Shown here in pieces: positions 12,985-24,105 of a stretch of 64,000 nt of DNA (position 1 is its first letter; every line of letters begins with the position of its first letter). The DNA comes from Nissolia schottii. Taxonomy: Eukaryota; Streptophyta; Magnoliopsida; Fabales; Fabaceae. The notes beneath the pieces were generated by a model. That model saw only the letters and a program-made list of their open reading frames with translations, was not told where the DNA came from and did no database searches. A program made the position numbers and the translations under genes. Location of the stretch: positions 124,001-188,000 of the forward strand of contig QANU01085996.1 in NCBI GenBank assembly GCA_003254905.1, given 5' to 3'.

Positions 12985-13629
12985 TATCTGCATAACTAGT
13001 GGTTATTGTGGATATATACGTTCTAATCTCATGGCTTGGTCAAGTAAGAAATAATTGATGGATTTGGATTGACTTATAATGAAAAATATTTTTTTTAATA
13101 GAGTGTTTTTTTTTTAAAGTAAAACAAATAAAAAACACTTTAAATTATATCCAAACACTCTTAAAATTATAAAAGTAATTTTTTTTATTATGAAAAGATA
13201 CTTTTTAAAAAAAAAAAAAAACAATCCAAACAAATCAAGCATGTTGTCTCTAGATCGAGTAAGGCTAAGTTTCGAAACTTGACATCAATTATGGCATAAA
13301 TTGTTTGGTGCTAGTCCCTTTTGAACGAACTTCATATCGCTTGTGTTATTCTTTGCCTCTTCCCACTGTCTTTTGTGATAATGACAATGTTATGTTAGCG
13401 GTCAATCCTATACTCCATCAATGTACTAAACACTTTGAAGATGGCATTTGCTTTGTTTGAGATCAAGTTATCGATAAATAAATCTTTGTCCAACACATAA
13501 CAACTACATAATAGGTTGCTGACCTACTTACCAAGTCTATCTCTACAACATATTTCCTTCAATTCTCTGACAAACTTAGAATCTTTTCCAAGCTGTTAAG
13601 TTTGAGTGGATAATAGATGTTTACCTAAT
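12985..13629 (+). mobile_element. Ty1/copia retrotransposon fossil (RNase H and 3' end of pol)
   Basis: Conceptual translation of both parts resembles the C-terminal RNase H region of copia polyproteins, for example segments like TSGYCGYIRSNL, then MAWSSKK, CDNDN and VADLLTK. It is a broken fragment with no recognisable long terminal repeats. A miniature element (13055-13238) is inserted in it, and a hAT-like element starts right at its 3' edge (13630). It looks old. Confidence 0.7.
13055..13238. mobile_element. Miniature inverted-repeat element inserted in the copia fossil
   Basis: The ends are inverted repeats: TTGATGGATTTGGATTG at the left and, on the opposite strand, TTGATTTGTTTGGATTG at the right. 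The inside is A/T-rich and self-complementary. The interrupted copia sequence resumes immediately after it, which supports the borders. The superfamily is not assigned because no clear target duplication is visible. Confidence 0.6.
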
Positions 13630-14921
13630 TAAGGCTACTCACGGATTAGGTCGACCAGCGAAATGCATCCAATTTGATACATACGGATCGAATCTGATCG
13701 GATGGCGGGTTAGCGGGTCGGATGACCCAAAACAAGAAGCACAAAAAAGGATCGGATGGTGGATTCGAAAAATTTGAATCCGCCAGACCCAACCCGACCC
13801 AACCGAATAAATTTAAAAAAACCTAAATCCCTTTCTAATCCTCCTTCTCTTCTCTCACTCCTACAACAACCATTCCCCTAACTCACGGCCACTCCTCCCA
13901 CAGCCCCCCAACCCAAACGACGACCACCCATCCCAAACCCTTACCGAACCACCATGATACCCACCATCACCACACCCTCAAACACAATACACACACATGC
14001 AACTCAAGAGAGGGTTTCAGAGAGGAAGAAAGAAATCAGAGTTGAGAGAAAACAGATAAAAAAGAGGAAAGAAACAACTTAGGAGAAGGTGTGGGCCTCG
14101 CCCCACTAGCAAGCCATGGTGGTGGTGGCGGCGAGAAACTGAGAAGAGAGTCCACGAGAGATACAGAGAGAAGATATAGATCAGAGGGGGTGAGGAAAGT
14201 GAAAGTGGAAGGAAAGGAAAGGAACTCGCCGTTGTTGGCGAGCTGCCATGGCGGCGACGACACCAGAGAGGAGAGATGAAGTAGACAAAAAAGAGAGAGA
14301 GAATTTGAGAGAAAATCAAATCAAGAGAGTTAGGGAGTGAGATGGAGAGGGTGAGTACTAAGCCACGATTGGAGAGAGAGCTCGCTGTTATTGGCGACCT
14401 GTCGTGGCAGCGTCAACCCCTTTGAGCCAAGGAGAAAGAGACCGCAGAGGGGGGAGAGGATGAGACCGAGAGAGACAAAAAGTGCCTTTGCTTTCTTTCT
14501 TTCGTTCTTTATTTTAGGTAAATTGATTCTTTCTTTCTTTATTTTTCCTTATTCTATTTTATTCCCTTTTCTTTTCATTTTATTTCAGTTATTTTTGTTT
14601 TGTTTTGTTGTTCTGGGTCGTGTATTGGTTTGGGCCAGAACAATTATGTTTTTGTTTTTAATTTCATTTTTTTGGCTTCAGTCTTTGTCATTGTTTTGGG
14701 CCATGTCTTTGTTTTTTGGCTTCAGGTTTTTCCAATAAATAAATAAATATATGGTTAACTGCCAATCAAACCTAATCCAACTCGTTTACTATCAGATTGG
14801 GTTGGACTGGATAACCTGGTCAAAAAGTAGCAATTTGATTCGACCGATTCGCCCATCGAATTAGTCAATTGAATAACCTTGCTGGTCGAGTCGGACCTAA
14901 TCTAACCCGTGAACAGCACTA
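13630..14921. mobile_element. hAT-like non-autonomous element, 1.29 kb
   Basis: The terminal inverted repeats are TAAGGCTACTCACGG on the left and TAGTGCTGTTCACGG on the right (opposite strand), followed on both sides by TTAGGTC- and GACCAGC-type words. It is flanked by near-identical 8-bp repeats, TACCTAAT (13622-13629) and TATCTAAT (14922-14929), as expected for hAT. The inside is GA-rich on one half and T-rich on the other, with no transposase. Open frames inside are low-complexity by-products. Confidence 0.75.
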
Positions 14922-14929
14922 TATCTAAT

Positions 14930-15530
14930 GGTAAATAAGTTAATTATTACACGTATAATTATTAATTGAGTCTATCTTATAATTTGTAGGGACCAAGATG
15001 AGGAGCTAAAATGCATGGAAGAAGCAAAAATAAAAGAAAAGGAAAAAATAGGAAAAAATCAGAAGAAAATGCACTTGGGGTGCATTGGTGGGCTAGTCAA
15101 GAGAGAGTGATAGATTTACCACTTGGACACTAAAGTCGATTTCAATAGATTTTAAAAAAAAATAGGATTTGATTCTAATTGACTTGTATATAATATATAT
15201 AAAATATATGAGGTATGGGGGAGTCAATTGTAGGGAAATTAATTTATTTTGGAACAACTTTTAAATTGGCTAAAAATCAAACCAACCATATTATTTCAGC
15301 GACCCGACAAAACCACGCTAAATTAGACGATGGATGGAGGGCAGCCCAGCCCAGCCCAGCCCAAGAAGGAATAAACAAGCCCCATCGACAAGCATGCTGC
15401 GATTCTTTTCCACACTTCCGGAATCTTGGTGCAGAAATACAGAGCGATAGAGGGAAGAAGAAGAAGATAAAAAGAAAGGGATCTTTGGATTCGCGGGAAA
15501 GTGAAGGAAGAAGAAGAAGAAGAAGCGGGA
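14930..15530. other. Upstream region of the ATAD1-like gene
   Basis: No gene is seen. The last 200 bases are the presumed promoter and 5' leader, with a site II cluster at 15339-15364 and a GAA-rich leader just before the ATG. Confidence 0.4.
15339..15364. promoter_or_regulatory. Cluster of four GCCCA (site II-type) motifs
   Basis: Four tandem AGCCCA/GCCCA units lie about 170-190 bases before the start codon of the ATAD1-like gene. TGGGCY (site II) elements are known plant motifs bound by TCP factors. They are common upstream of genes for mitochondrial, ribosomal and cell-growth proteins. Function here is inferred from motif and position. Confidence 0.5.
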
Positions 15531-18500
15531 ATGGGTGGTTCATCAGATACGAAGTTCGTGCAAGACCTGCTGTTGTACGCGGCGAGCGCCGCCATGAGTT
15601 GCCTCGTCTTGTTCGTGGGGCTCCGGCACCTCGACCCGAACCGCGAGGCTTCCAAGAAGGCCCTCGAGCACAAGAAAGAGATTGCCAAGCGCCTCGGTCG
15701 CCCCCTCATTCACACCAACCCTTACGAGGTCCCCTTCTTTCTCTCTCTTTCTTTCTTTCTTTATTATTTATTTTGCATTTAAATTGTTAGTTTTGTTTCT
15801 CCAATTTCATACAATTGTAACAAATTCTCCAATTCTTTTGGGGTTAGAACCATATATATATATATTATTGCGACCGTTTTTATCTAATTATTTCTCTATT
15901 CCTTATGAAGTTATCTATTATGGTGATTTTCTTATACTCATCAATTTCTTTGATGAAGAAATTAGTTTTAACATTGAATTGTACTAGTTGATGTTCCTAG
16001 CATATGTCCTATATTATGCCCTAGTTTGATTTTACCAGAAGTGTCCGTAGATTTTCTATAAAAAGTAATGAACTGGAATTGAATTTAAGTCTTATTTGAT
16101 TTGATACCGTGTTATTAAAAACAGCTATATGGTAGCGGAAATGGAGCACACCACTATTTATTAATGGTGGTTATAGTGCGGTGCTATATCGGTATTCATA
16201 ACGGGTCTTTAGCTATTTGCTATTCTGCTATGATAAAACTGGTTTGATAAATGCCTTTTATTGTGTACGCAGGATGTTATAGCCTGCGACGTTATAAATC
16301 CTGATCACATTGATGTGGAGTTTAACTCTATTGGGGGACTGGATACAATCAAGCAAGCTCTGTTTGAGCTTGTTATTCTGCCTCTCAAAAGACCTGACTT
16401 GTTCTCTCATGGTAAGCTTCTTGGACCACAAAAGGGGGTCCTGCTGTACGGGCCGCCTGGCACGGGAAAAACTATGCTTGCGAAAGCTATTGCGAAGGAG
16501 TCGGGAGCAGTTTTTATTAATGTCAGGATATCAAACCTGATGAGCAAGTGGTTTGGTGATGCCCAAAAGCTTGGTAAGCGCAACCCTTATCTTATTGATA
16601 CTTTCATAAATTAATACGTATAAAACTATAGTCTGCTATACACCACAGTATGTTCGCTATTGAACTTTTCTGTGTTCACGTGGTCCGCGCCTGTCATTGT
16701 TGTCTTTTTTAATGTTTAGATACATTGATTGATGAATGAACCAAAAAAGTAAAAGCGATAATTGGGGATGGAGGGAGTAGTTTTATATAATTGGTAGGAA
16801 CTTCCATCCTATGCTATGATCCTGCACTTTACATTCCCACCTAATTTGTCCGTTCCTAGTAAGAATTACGAACTTGACAACCTTGCTTGCTATGAATACC
16901 GCTGTATCGCTGCTATAACCACTATAGCGCCATAATAACCACTATTAATAACATAGCAGTGTACGTCATTTCCACTTTGCTATAGTGCTATAGCCGCCGC
17001 TTTTTGATATCATTGCTATTGTTGTATTGTTTATTGTAGAGAATTTGCCTACCTTTATTATCTTCCTTGAGCAAATCCTGATGATTACTTTTAGTGTGTA
17101 AAAGCATGACAGACTGTTAAAACCGTTGTGCTTAATTTCTTTTGTAATATGATGCAATATGGTTTCACTTATTGACAGAAGTGGCATCTCGGCCAGTTGC
17201 AAGGTTAATCATGTCTATTATGATCACCTATGATTCAAGCAGTTCTAACTTCTAATGTTGTTCCTTTTGCTTCCAAAGAATATATGATAGTGTAGATAGG
17301 GGCCATGGGGCAATATTTTTTGAATACAATGAAGAGCTTAAAAGAAGATAAATTATGTGTTTATTATCCTATTCTTTGAAGAAAAAGATCTCAGAAGAAG
17401 AAATAGCTTAGAAATATTCTGCCTTTTGAGTATAAAGCTTAGAAATATTCTGCCTTTTGAGTATAAACTATCTAAGTGTTGACAATTTAACAAATCAGAA
17501 CTAGTTAAACAAAGTGAAAGGCAAAGAGGCCTCCAGTCTTATGCCAACACTTTCTTTTCTTTTGGTTCCCAGAGAAACTATTATTTTTAGAAAAGTCTAT
17601 CTTTTTTCTTGCAATTCTCGAAGACAAACATCTGTTGTAATGTGAGTGTTGTACTCATTCTCTTGTTTCAGCGTAAAAAAATCGTTTAGCTACTTCCATT
17701 CAGATAGCATGCCTTATATTGAATACTGTTTGTATGACAAATTCTTTGTCAAATTCCACACAATATATCTTATTTAATAATTAATTTTGTGGATGAAGTT
17801 TTACAAATATCTTGTAAGATTATATTCTGATGTAATCTTCTGAGATTATTGAATTCAAATTTCAAATGAGTTTGCATTATTACTATATGTAACAAGGGTA
17901 TCTTGGTATGTTACCTATTCCGAAATTTTCCAAACCCTGGTTGTGTCAACTTGTCTATTATTCTCAATGTGCTTAATTATGTTTTATCTTCTTCAATTGA
18001 GGTGTTGTTTATTTATTTATTTATTTATGTATGTGTGTGTGTTAAATGTTAATATTTTGCTATTCTTCTGCAGTGTCTGCTGTATTTAGCCTTGCTCATA
18101 AGCTCCAGCCTGCCATCATATTCATTGATGAAGTTGACAGTTTTTTGGGTCAGCGTCGTACAACAGATCACGAGGCTTTGTTAAACATGAAAACTGAGTT
18201 CATGGCTCTCTGGGATGGATTTACCACAGATCGTAAGTTCTAGACTCATCATCATCTAATTTCTTTACGCATAAATACTCAAAATAAGTTGCAAATAGGA
18301 TTATAGCAAGATTTAGGTTTAGTTACTATTCTTAAGTCATTTATATTTGAGTAGAGTTGTTAAATATGATGACTTTTGTGTCTCTGTGTGTGTGTAGAGA
18401 ATGCTCGAGTTATGGTCCTTGCTGCAACCAATCGTCCTTCAGAACTTGATGAAGCAATACTTAGGCGTCTTCCTCAAGCTTTTGAAATTGGAATCCCGGA

Positions 18501-19737
18501 CCAGAAGGAGAGGGCTGAGATATTGAAGGTTATCTTAAAAGGAGAGAGGGTTGATGACAACATAGACTTTGGTTATGTAGCTGGCTTATGCGAGGGTTAC
18601 ACTGGTTCAGATCTATTTGATCTCTGCAAGAAGGCAGCCTATTTTCCTATTAGAGAACTACTGGATGACGAGAAGAGTGGGAAACGATCTTTTGTTAGTA
18701 TATCTTTCATCCTCTTCTACTTTGTCTTCTGTCTTAATATTTCCATTTTCCTTATATAGTGGATCTTAAGACTTAAGATTTAAAGTTATTCATGCATTCT
18801 ACCCAACAACTTATGCTTTTTGGAGAGATGGTTAATGACATTGTATTAGTGCCCCTATGACCAAGCGGTCTAGAATTTGATTCTTGCTTCCTCCGTTCTT
18901 CTAATTAAAGTCGAATTTCAGAGCAATGTAAGATGAGCCTGTGATCCACAAGCTCTTGTTTTTTTTTTTTGGGGTGGGGGTGGTGTTTAAGATATAAAGT
19001 CATTCATTTGTCTTTGCCTAACAATTTGAACTTTTTGGGAGTGAGATAATTGATGAAAGGGATATAGCCGACTCGACCAGATTGCATATTGGCATATCCA
19101 TACCAGTTCCAAATTCTGTGAACTAGAGAACAAATTAATTTTGAGTTTGGCTACTTTATTTAAAATGATTGTATGTGCCCAAAGTTATATTTGCTAATTT
19201 GCATACTTGAACTACATCTCTGGTTGACGGAACCAACAGCATAATGTGCAAGATCAGTTTATGACTTGGCATTAGATATGACTTTCATATGTCAACTCTT
19301 TTTTTTAAAGGCTTTCAGATGATGACATTAAAGTAGATTTCTCTTTAAATGAAGTTAATTTGTGATACTGTCTCGTTTGCTGTTATTTATTGTTGGTAGT
19401 GGATGGAAGTGAAAATGAAACTCATTAGTCTTCTTTGAGGCTTTCTCATATAAGAAGTGCTGGAGATGTTGAAAGTTATTGAGCTTTTAATATACTTTTC
19501 ACGTTTCAGGAGGGGCCTAGGCCTTTGTCACAGTTAGATTTGGAGAAGGCCATTGCCACTTCACAGAAGACGAAGGTTGCCGCAAGTGCATACAGTGGAT
19601 TAAATATACAGTCATCACCAAGGTGGACGGTGCACAGTGAGTCAGGTGATTATCAGCTTCAAGCTGCAATCAATGAAATCTCTAAGCTTGTGGTTTCTCA
19701 CATGATTAACCTCCAATCAGATGCCCAGGATCCTTAA
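15531..19737 (+). CDS. ATAD1: ATAD1/Msp1-type AAA ATPase, outer mitochondrial membrane translocase
   Basis: Msp1/ATAD1 proteins are membrane-anchored AAA ATPases that extract mistargeted tail-anchored proteins from the mitochondrial outer membrane and peroxisomes. Five exons join in phase (15531-15728, 16273-16573, 18074-18232, 18398-18693, 19510-19737) into 393 residues, close to the roughly 400 of the Arabidopsis homologues At5g53540 and At4g27680. An N-terminal membrane helix (about residues 12-30) is followed by a linker ending in [12 protein letters not shown]. The AAA core has Walker A GPPGTGKT (126-133), Walker B IIFIDEVD (181-188), [16 protein letters not shown] and a C-terminal helical region. 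The ATG at 15531 gives MGGSSDTKF, matching the family start. Introns carry a TRIM-like fossil (18772-19055), a tandem duplication (17405-17466) and inverted repeats around exon 2. It looks intact. Confidence 0.95.
16103..16200 (+). repeat. Interspersed repeat, copy A (intron 1 of the ATAD1-like gene)
   Basis: This contains words such as 'gctatatggtagcgg', 'ttattaatggtggttat' and an end 'cggtattcata'. A degenerate copy in opposite orientation lies at 16891-17014 on the other side of exon 2. Such 'gctatag' repeats resemble plant miniature DNA transposons, but the family was not identified. Confidence 0.6.
16891..17014 (-). repeat. Interspersed repeat, copy B (intron 2 of the ATAD1-like gene)
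   Basis: Read on the minus strand this repeats the word order of copy A: 'ctatag...', 'gttattaatagtggttat', then an end 'cggtattcata'. The two copies face each other across exon 2. Confidence 0.6.
17405..17466. repeat. Perfect 31-bp tandem duplication
   Basis: Two identical adjacent copies (17405-17435 and 17436-17466) lie in intron 2 of the ATAD1-like gene. Perfect identity suggests a recent duplication or a variable-number locus. Confidence 0.9.
18772..19055 (+). mobile_element. TRIM-like LTR retrotransposon fossil in intron 4
   Basis: Two direct repeats of about 70 bp (18772-18840 and 18984-19055) share 'taaagt-attcat', 'cc-aacaa-tt' and 'ctttttgg-ag' words. Directly after the first is a stretch resembling the initiator-methionine tRNA primer site (TTGTATTAGTGCC against TGGTATCAGAGCC). 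A G-rich tract precedes the second. The small size and lack of coding sequence fit a TRIM element. It is diverged and broken, so it looks old. Confidence 0.6.
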
Positions 19738-22700
19738 AATGTTTGACATTATTTAGAGCATATTATTCCGCTATCGTGTGGTCTAGTCGAGATTGTAACA
19801 TCAATTACTTTTGTTGTTTTATTATTAAATTCTAAAACATATCTTCTTCACAATATTGGTTATTATAGAAATGCCAGTGGTAGGCTTTTGCATTTTGTTC
19901 AATCTTTGTTGCACCAATTCTTGTTGTCACTCTTTTTTAAATTCCATTTAGGCAAAGATATTTGTGTTAAGTGGTAGCTGATGTCTATTTAATATGTCTG
20001 ATACATCCACGATATCGTATCTATAGTACTTGCCAAACATACACAAAACACGTGACAAAATAAATTTCCATCAGGCCTGAGCAGGGTTTTGGGAAAGGGG
20101 AAAACATGGTATTAGAATCACTTCTAAACAACTGTTACTTCTAACACTGACACAACCACATGTTCATCTGCATTGCTGTATTATATGATTAAATCCTGAT
20201 TAGCTCAGTTGGATCTGACACTGACATGGCCAACAACTTTAACAGAATAAGCTTAAGATCCATCCAGAAGATGCAGTTAGCAACAAGTTGCCAACAACCA
20301 TCAATGATTGAGACCTCTGGGAAATAACTGGCATTGGAGTGGGTTCAGCATGGTTATACTTTTAAGCATTGTGGGTCAGTAATCATCCCGTGTGTTGTTT
20401 TTGTTGACTTTCTGGTCCACCCCCATAACATGATTATGATTAAAACTCAAACCCTAGGAAGTGTGCAAGCTCTTACCCATCTCATTCATTCTTTATAGTT
20501 AGGACCACAACTTTGTGTGCTTTTTCTTTTGCTCTCAAAACATATTTCTACAGTGAACACTGGCCCACATTACTTAGGGCCGTACCTTGTGTCGCATGGT
20601 TGATGCCCTCTGCCTCGTGCTTCCATCATTACTAAACCACTTTTATTTTTAAGGTTAGATTAGGAGAGCAACAATTAAAATGTTGAATATCCAACACATT
20701 CAAGTAAAACAGAATAAGAACCAATAAAGCTCGGCAGATGACTGTCTCTCTTTGAACACTTGGTCATAGATTCGATTTTTAGCAGAGTGCGCCTTTCGGG
20801 CAACTGGAGTTTAAAAAAAAAAAAAAAGATTCATGGGAATAATATGATTGATCACAATCCAAGAAGGAACAGTGTCACTGTTTCAGTATTAGGGTCTTGG
20901 AAGTGGCTACTTGGTTTAGAAATATCCCGTCACGATCGAAGACCTGGAACTCTTGTGGAGGTAACAGCCTTCAAGATGATAGATGATCGGACACATTAAA
21001 AATAAGAATGTGGTACCCTGCAGGTGGTATATGACAACTCTGGATTCTTTTTGACGAACATGACAATCTAGGTTTCTTGTGGATTGTGGCTACAATCATT
21101 TTAATAGCTGGTTATAGTTATTCAGGCTACGAAACTTATGATGCTGACTCCTCAGATCTTAAAGAAGCCTTTGATTGATCGGAAACAAGGAACTGTCCTT
21201 ATTGATTCATCTCGACCTCTTTTTTATTTTTTTGTTTTTCTTTTGCACGTATATAACTTATTTACGCAGCTTATTCTCAGAATTAAGTGCACATAACTCT
21301 CATAAAGGTTGAGTAACATGAGACTTGACTCACCTTCTCCACATTTTGAGGTCATCCAAAAATTAAGTAGGTCTAATTTAAGTGAAAAAAAATTAACTTA
21401 TGAGAGAAAGATTGTCCAAGCTGTTGTACAAGCTAAAGCTAACGCGAGACTTAATACGATTATTCCTCATTTTGTTACAAGAGTACAAGAGTTAGTTTAG
21501 TATTTTTATGAAAACTATTTTTGTCTAATTTTCATTTATATCCTTAGTAGGTTGCATTAATTTTTATCATGTCGAACTATATTTATTTCATTACGGGTGC
21601 ATTTATTTTAGTTTATTTGAGAAAAAAAAAAAACCTTTACATAGAACAGTTCTTATATACGTGTGTGTTTGTATGTGTGTACGTGTATTTTAAATAATTA
21701 GAATCTGAAAAAAAAATTAGTTTTTAACTTTTTAACAAAAAATTAAAGGAATAGTTTCTTAGAAATTCAACATTTTTTTAACTATATACACAATCAATTT
21801 GTTAGATGACAGCAATCAAATTTTGATCAATTACCTCCCCAAAAGCCAAATTTTGAGTACAATATTTTAGAGTAGATCTCTTTGTACTAGTTTATCATAA
21901 TGACCACCTTTATATGATAAATTGGTGCTTAAAGTAATTTTACTATCACGTTTTTTTCTCTTCAAAATGATGACATAGTAAACTTGCCATCAAAGAAGAA
22001 CTAGGCTACTCCTATAGTAATAAGTATTAAACAAATTATAGTGATAAGAATTAAACAACTAGAGTTGTAGGCAGTTGAAAGTTGAGACTACGTTTACGAG
22101 TTCAAAACTAGCAACCTTCCAACCTTCAAAATCAAAGGATACAATCAAACGTACCTTTGAATTCAACACTAACTTATATTATGTCTTCATTTCTCTTCTA
22201 TTTTATTCTTCTCAGATTCCCTTTGGTTCTTCCATAAGCCGTGTCCCAAAATTAAAAACAACAATAATATTTTATTTTTCTTTTACCTTTCTTTGTTTGG
22301 GCACCGTGTTGTATATTGCACACTTGTCTCAGAAGTTAGAATTATCTTTATCTACATGGCTCTGGCTGTTGAAGGAATTGGAATATAGTTTGGTATATAT
22401 AAAATGTGCACATGAATTTTGATGGCCAATCATCATTGACCAACAATTTTTCTTGAACTACAATAATTCCATTATTACGGGTAACTGATCCTTTATATAT
22501 TCGAAATGAGATATCCGATACGCTAGTTTTTTTTAACTAAGCTGAGAAAAATAAAATTGATGATCTGGTACGTCATTTACACCCATTTTTCTCGAAGTTA
22601 CTTAATTTTGAGGTTATCTTTTCTTATGTTTTTGTATAGTCCAAAAATTTGGTAAAAAAATGTTTGTAAAACCGAAAAAAAGAAACAATCTTCCTTCCTC

Positions 22701-23159
22701 CGAGGTATGAATTGCCGGAAAAATGACGGGATTATAGGAAGTGTAAAATTATTAAATTATGTTATATTTTTAAGTATTTATAAAAGTATGAATTTTTTAG
22801 GAAAAAAAATCCCCAAATCCTAAATTATTAGTATTATTTTATTATAAAATCAGGGAATTTTTTTTTTTTGAATTGTAACTTTTTTTTGAATTATTTTTTA
22901 AGAAATTGGAGATTTTTTTCTTGAATTGTAAATTTTTTCCATACTTTTGTAATTAGTCCCAAAACACTTTAATCTTGCACTTTTCCAACAAAATGTTTTC
23001 ATACAAATGTGGATGAGCCATGAATTGCCTTTCTTTGGTATGATTGGGAGGGTAATTTTATGGTATAATCAACGTGGATTCTCACTAAGAAGTAAAGCAG
23101 GGATGTGAATGTTAAGTGTATATTAAAGAATGCAAGATGATAAATATTATTTGCACTCG
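19738..23159. other. Intergenic region between two AAA ATPase genes
   Basis: No credible gene is seen. Short open frames (for example at 20760-20999, 21309-21500 and 22075-22422) lack family features and mostly start at non-ATG codons. The first 100-200 bases are probably the 3' untranslated region of the ATAD1-like gene. Confidence 0.4.
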
Positions 23160-23167
23160 CCTTATTC

Positions 23168-23560
23168 AGGGGTAATTACATAAATATGGATTTAAAAGAG
23201 TGATATTCTGTATATGGGGGAAAATTTACCAATGTATGGGAGCTTTATTTGAAATCGGTAAAACTTGGGCCGATTTCAAAAAAAAAAAAAAATGAGGGAT
23301 GCGCCGATTTCAGAACGGACAGAGAAAAAGTACTGTTGCCAGGGGCTGAAATCGACACAGACTAAACCGATTTCAGCTCGTTTAAAAATAAAATAAAAAT
23401 TGCAGGGACTGAAATCGGCACAAACCAGACCGATTTCAGCCCGTTTTTAAAAACAAAAGTCGATTTCAGCCCCAAAATCTCCATACATCTGTAATTAATT
23501 TCTACGGGCCACATTCTGAAAAATAAATTTTACCAAACCAATACAATAGTAAAAAAAACC
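23168..23560. mobile_element. Hairpin-rich repeat element with 8-bp flanking repeats
   Basis: Identical CCTTATTC repeats flank the segment (23160-23167 and 23561-23568). It starts AGGGGTAATT and ends with a run of A then CC (GGTTTTTTTT on the opposite strand), a weak inverted match. Inside, the word GCCGATTTCAG and its complement recur at least seven times, in two consecutive units of the form CTGAAATCG...CCGATTTCAG that could fold as hairpins. Family not identified; an 8-bp duplication would fit hAT. Confidence 0.55.
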
Positions 23561-23568
23561 CCTTATTC

Positions 23569-23791
23569 ACTTGACATGAGATACGGTACCAATTTAAGTG
23601 TTATAAATAAGATATCTCTTTGTCACATGGATAATTTGATCACAATCTTAGTGTTATTAAATTGGTTGGGTCAGGCATAAGCATGCAAGGTTTAATCAGA
23701 AAAGGAAGGGAGGCAGCTGACATACCCGTACGGATCATATGCATATTCCAAAAAAAAAATCCTAAAAATAGGAAACAAAGGACTGTAAAGA

Positions 23792-23825
<34 letters not shown>

Positions 23826-24105
23826 GAAGAGAAATTTCTGCGCTAGGCAGGATAGGAGTGGAAAACCATGAAAATGGAACACCCCCAAAGAAGAACACAT
23901 GTTTTATATAAATCATATACTTTGAAAAATATATATGACTTGCCGGCACTGACCTGCTTCGACGACCTCTTCAAAGCTTCAAGGCCCTTCAAAGGCATGC
24001 ACGATCATTTGGAATTAAATTAATCACCATCATCACTCTTCGTAACCAATTAATTCTCTTCCCATCACACACTCACAATTACAATTCCCAATTTCAAACA
24101 TAAAC
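23569..24105 (+). promoter_or_regulatory. Promoter and leader of the BCS1-like gene
   Basis: A TATA-like TATATAAAT lies at about 23905-23913, some 190 bases before the ATG, followed by a C/T-rich leader typical of plants. An (AAT)n microsatellite lies at 23792-23825. No other gene is seen. Confidence 0.4.
23792..23825. repeat. (AAT)n microsatellite
   Basis: About eleven AAT units upstream of the BCS1-like gene. Confidence 0.95.

Noticed and set aside
14017-14738. Several 60-115 codon frames around 14.0-14.7 kb
   Set aside because: They lie in the GA/T-rich interior of the hAT-like element and are low-complexity products.
15215-15790. 191-codon plus-strand frame overlapping exon 1 of the ATAD1-like gene
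   Set aside because: It is a different frame from the real start at 15531 and runs through the promoter; an artefact of GC-rich, stop-poor sequence.
20745-20825. tRNA-derived SINE suggested by 'ttggtcatagattcgatttt' and 'agcagagtgcgcctttcggg'
   Set aside because: The B-box is imperfect, no A-box at the right spacing was found and no target duplication is visible.
22075-22422. 115-codon open frame
   Set aside because: It begins at a non-ATG codon and has AT-driven composition; no homology recognised.
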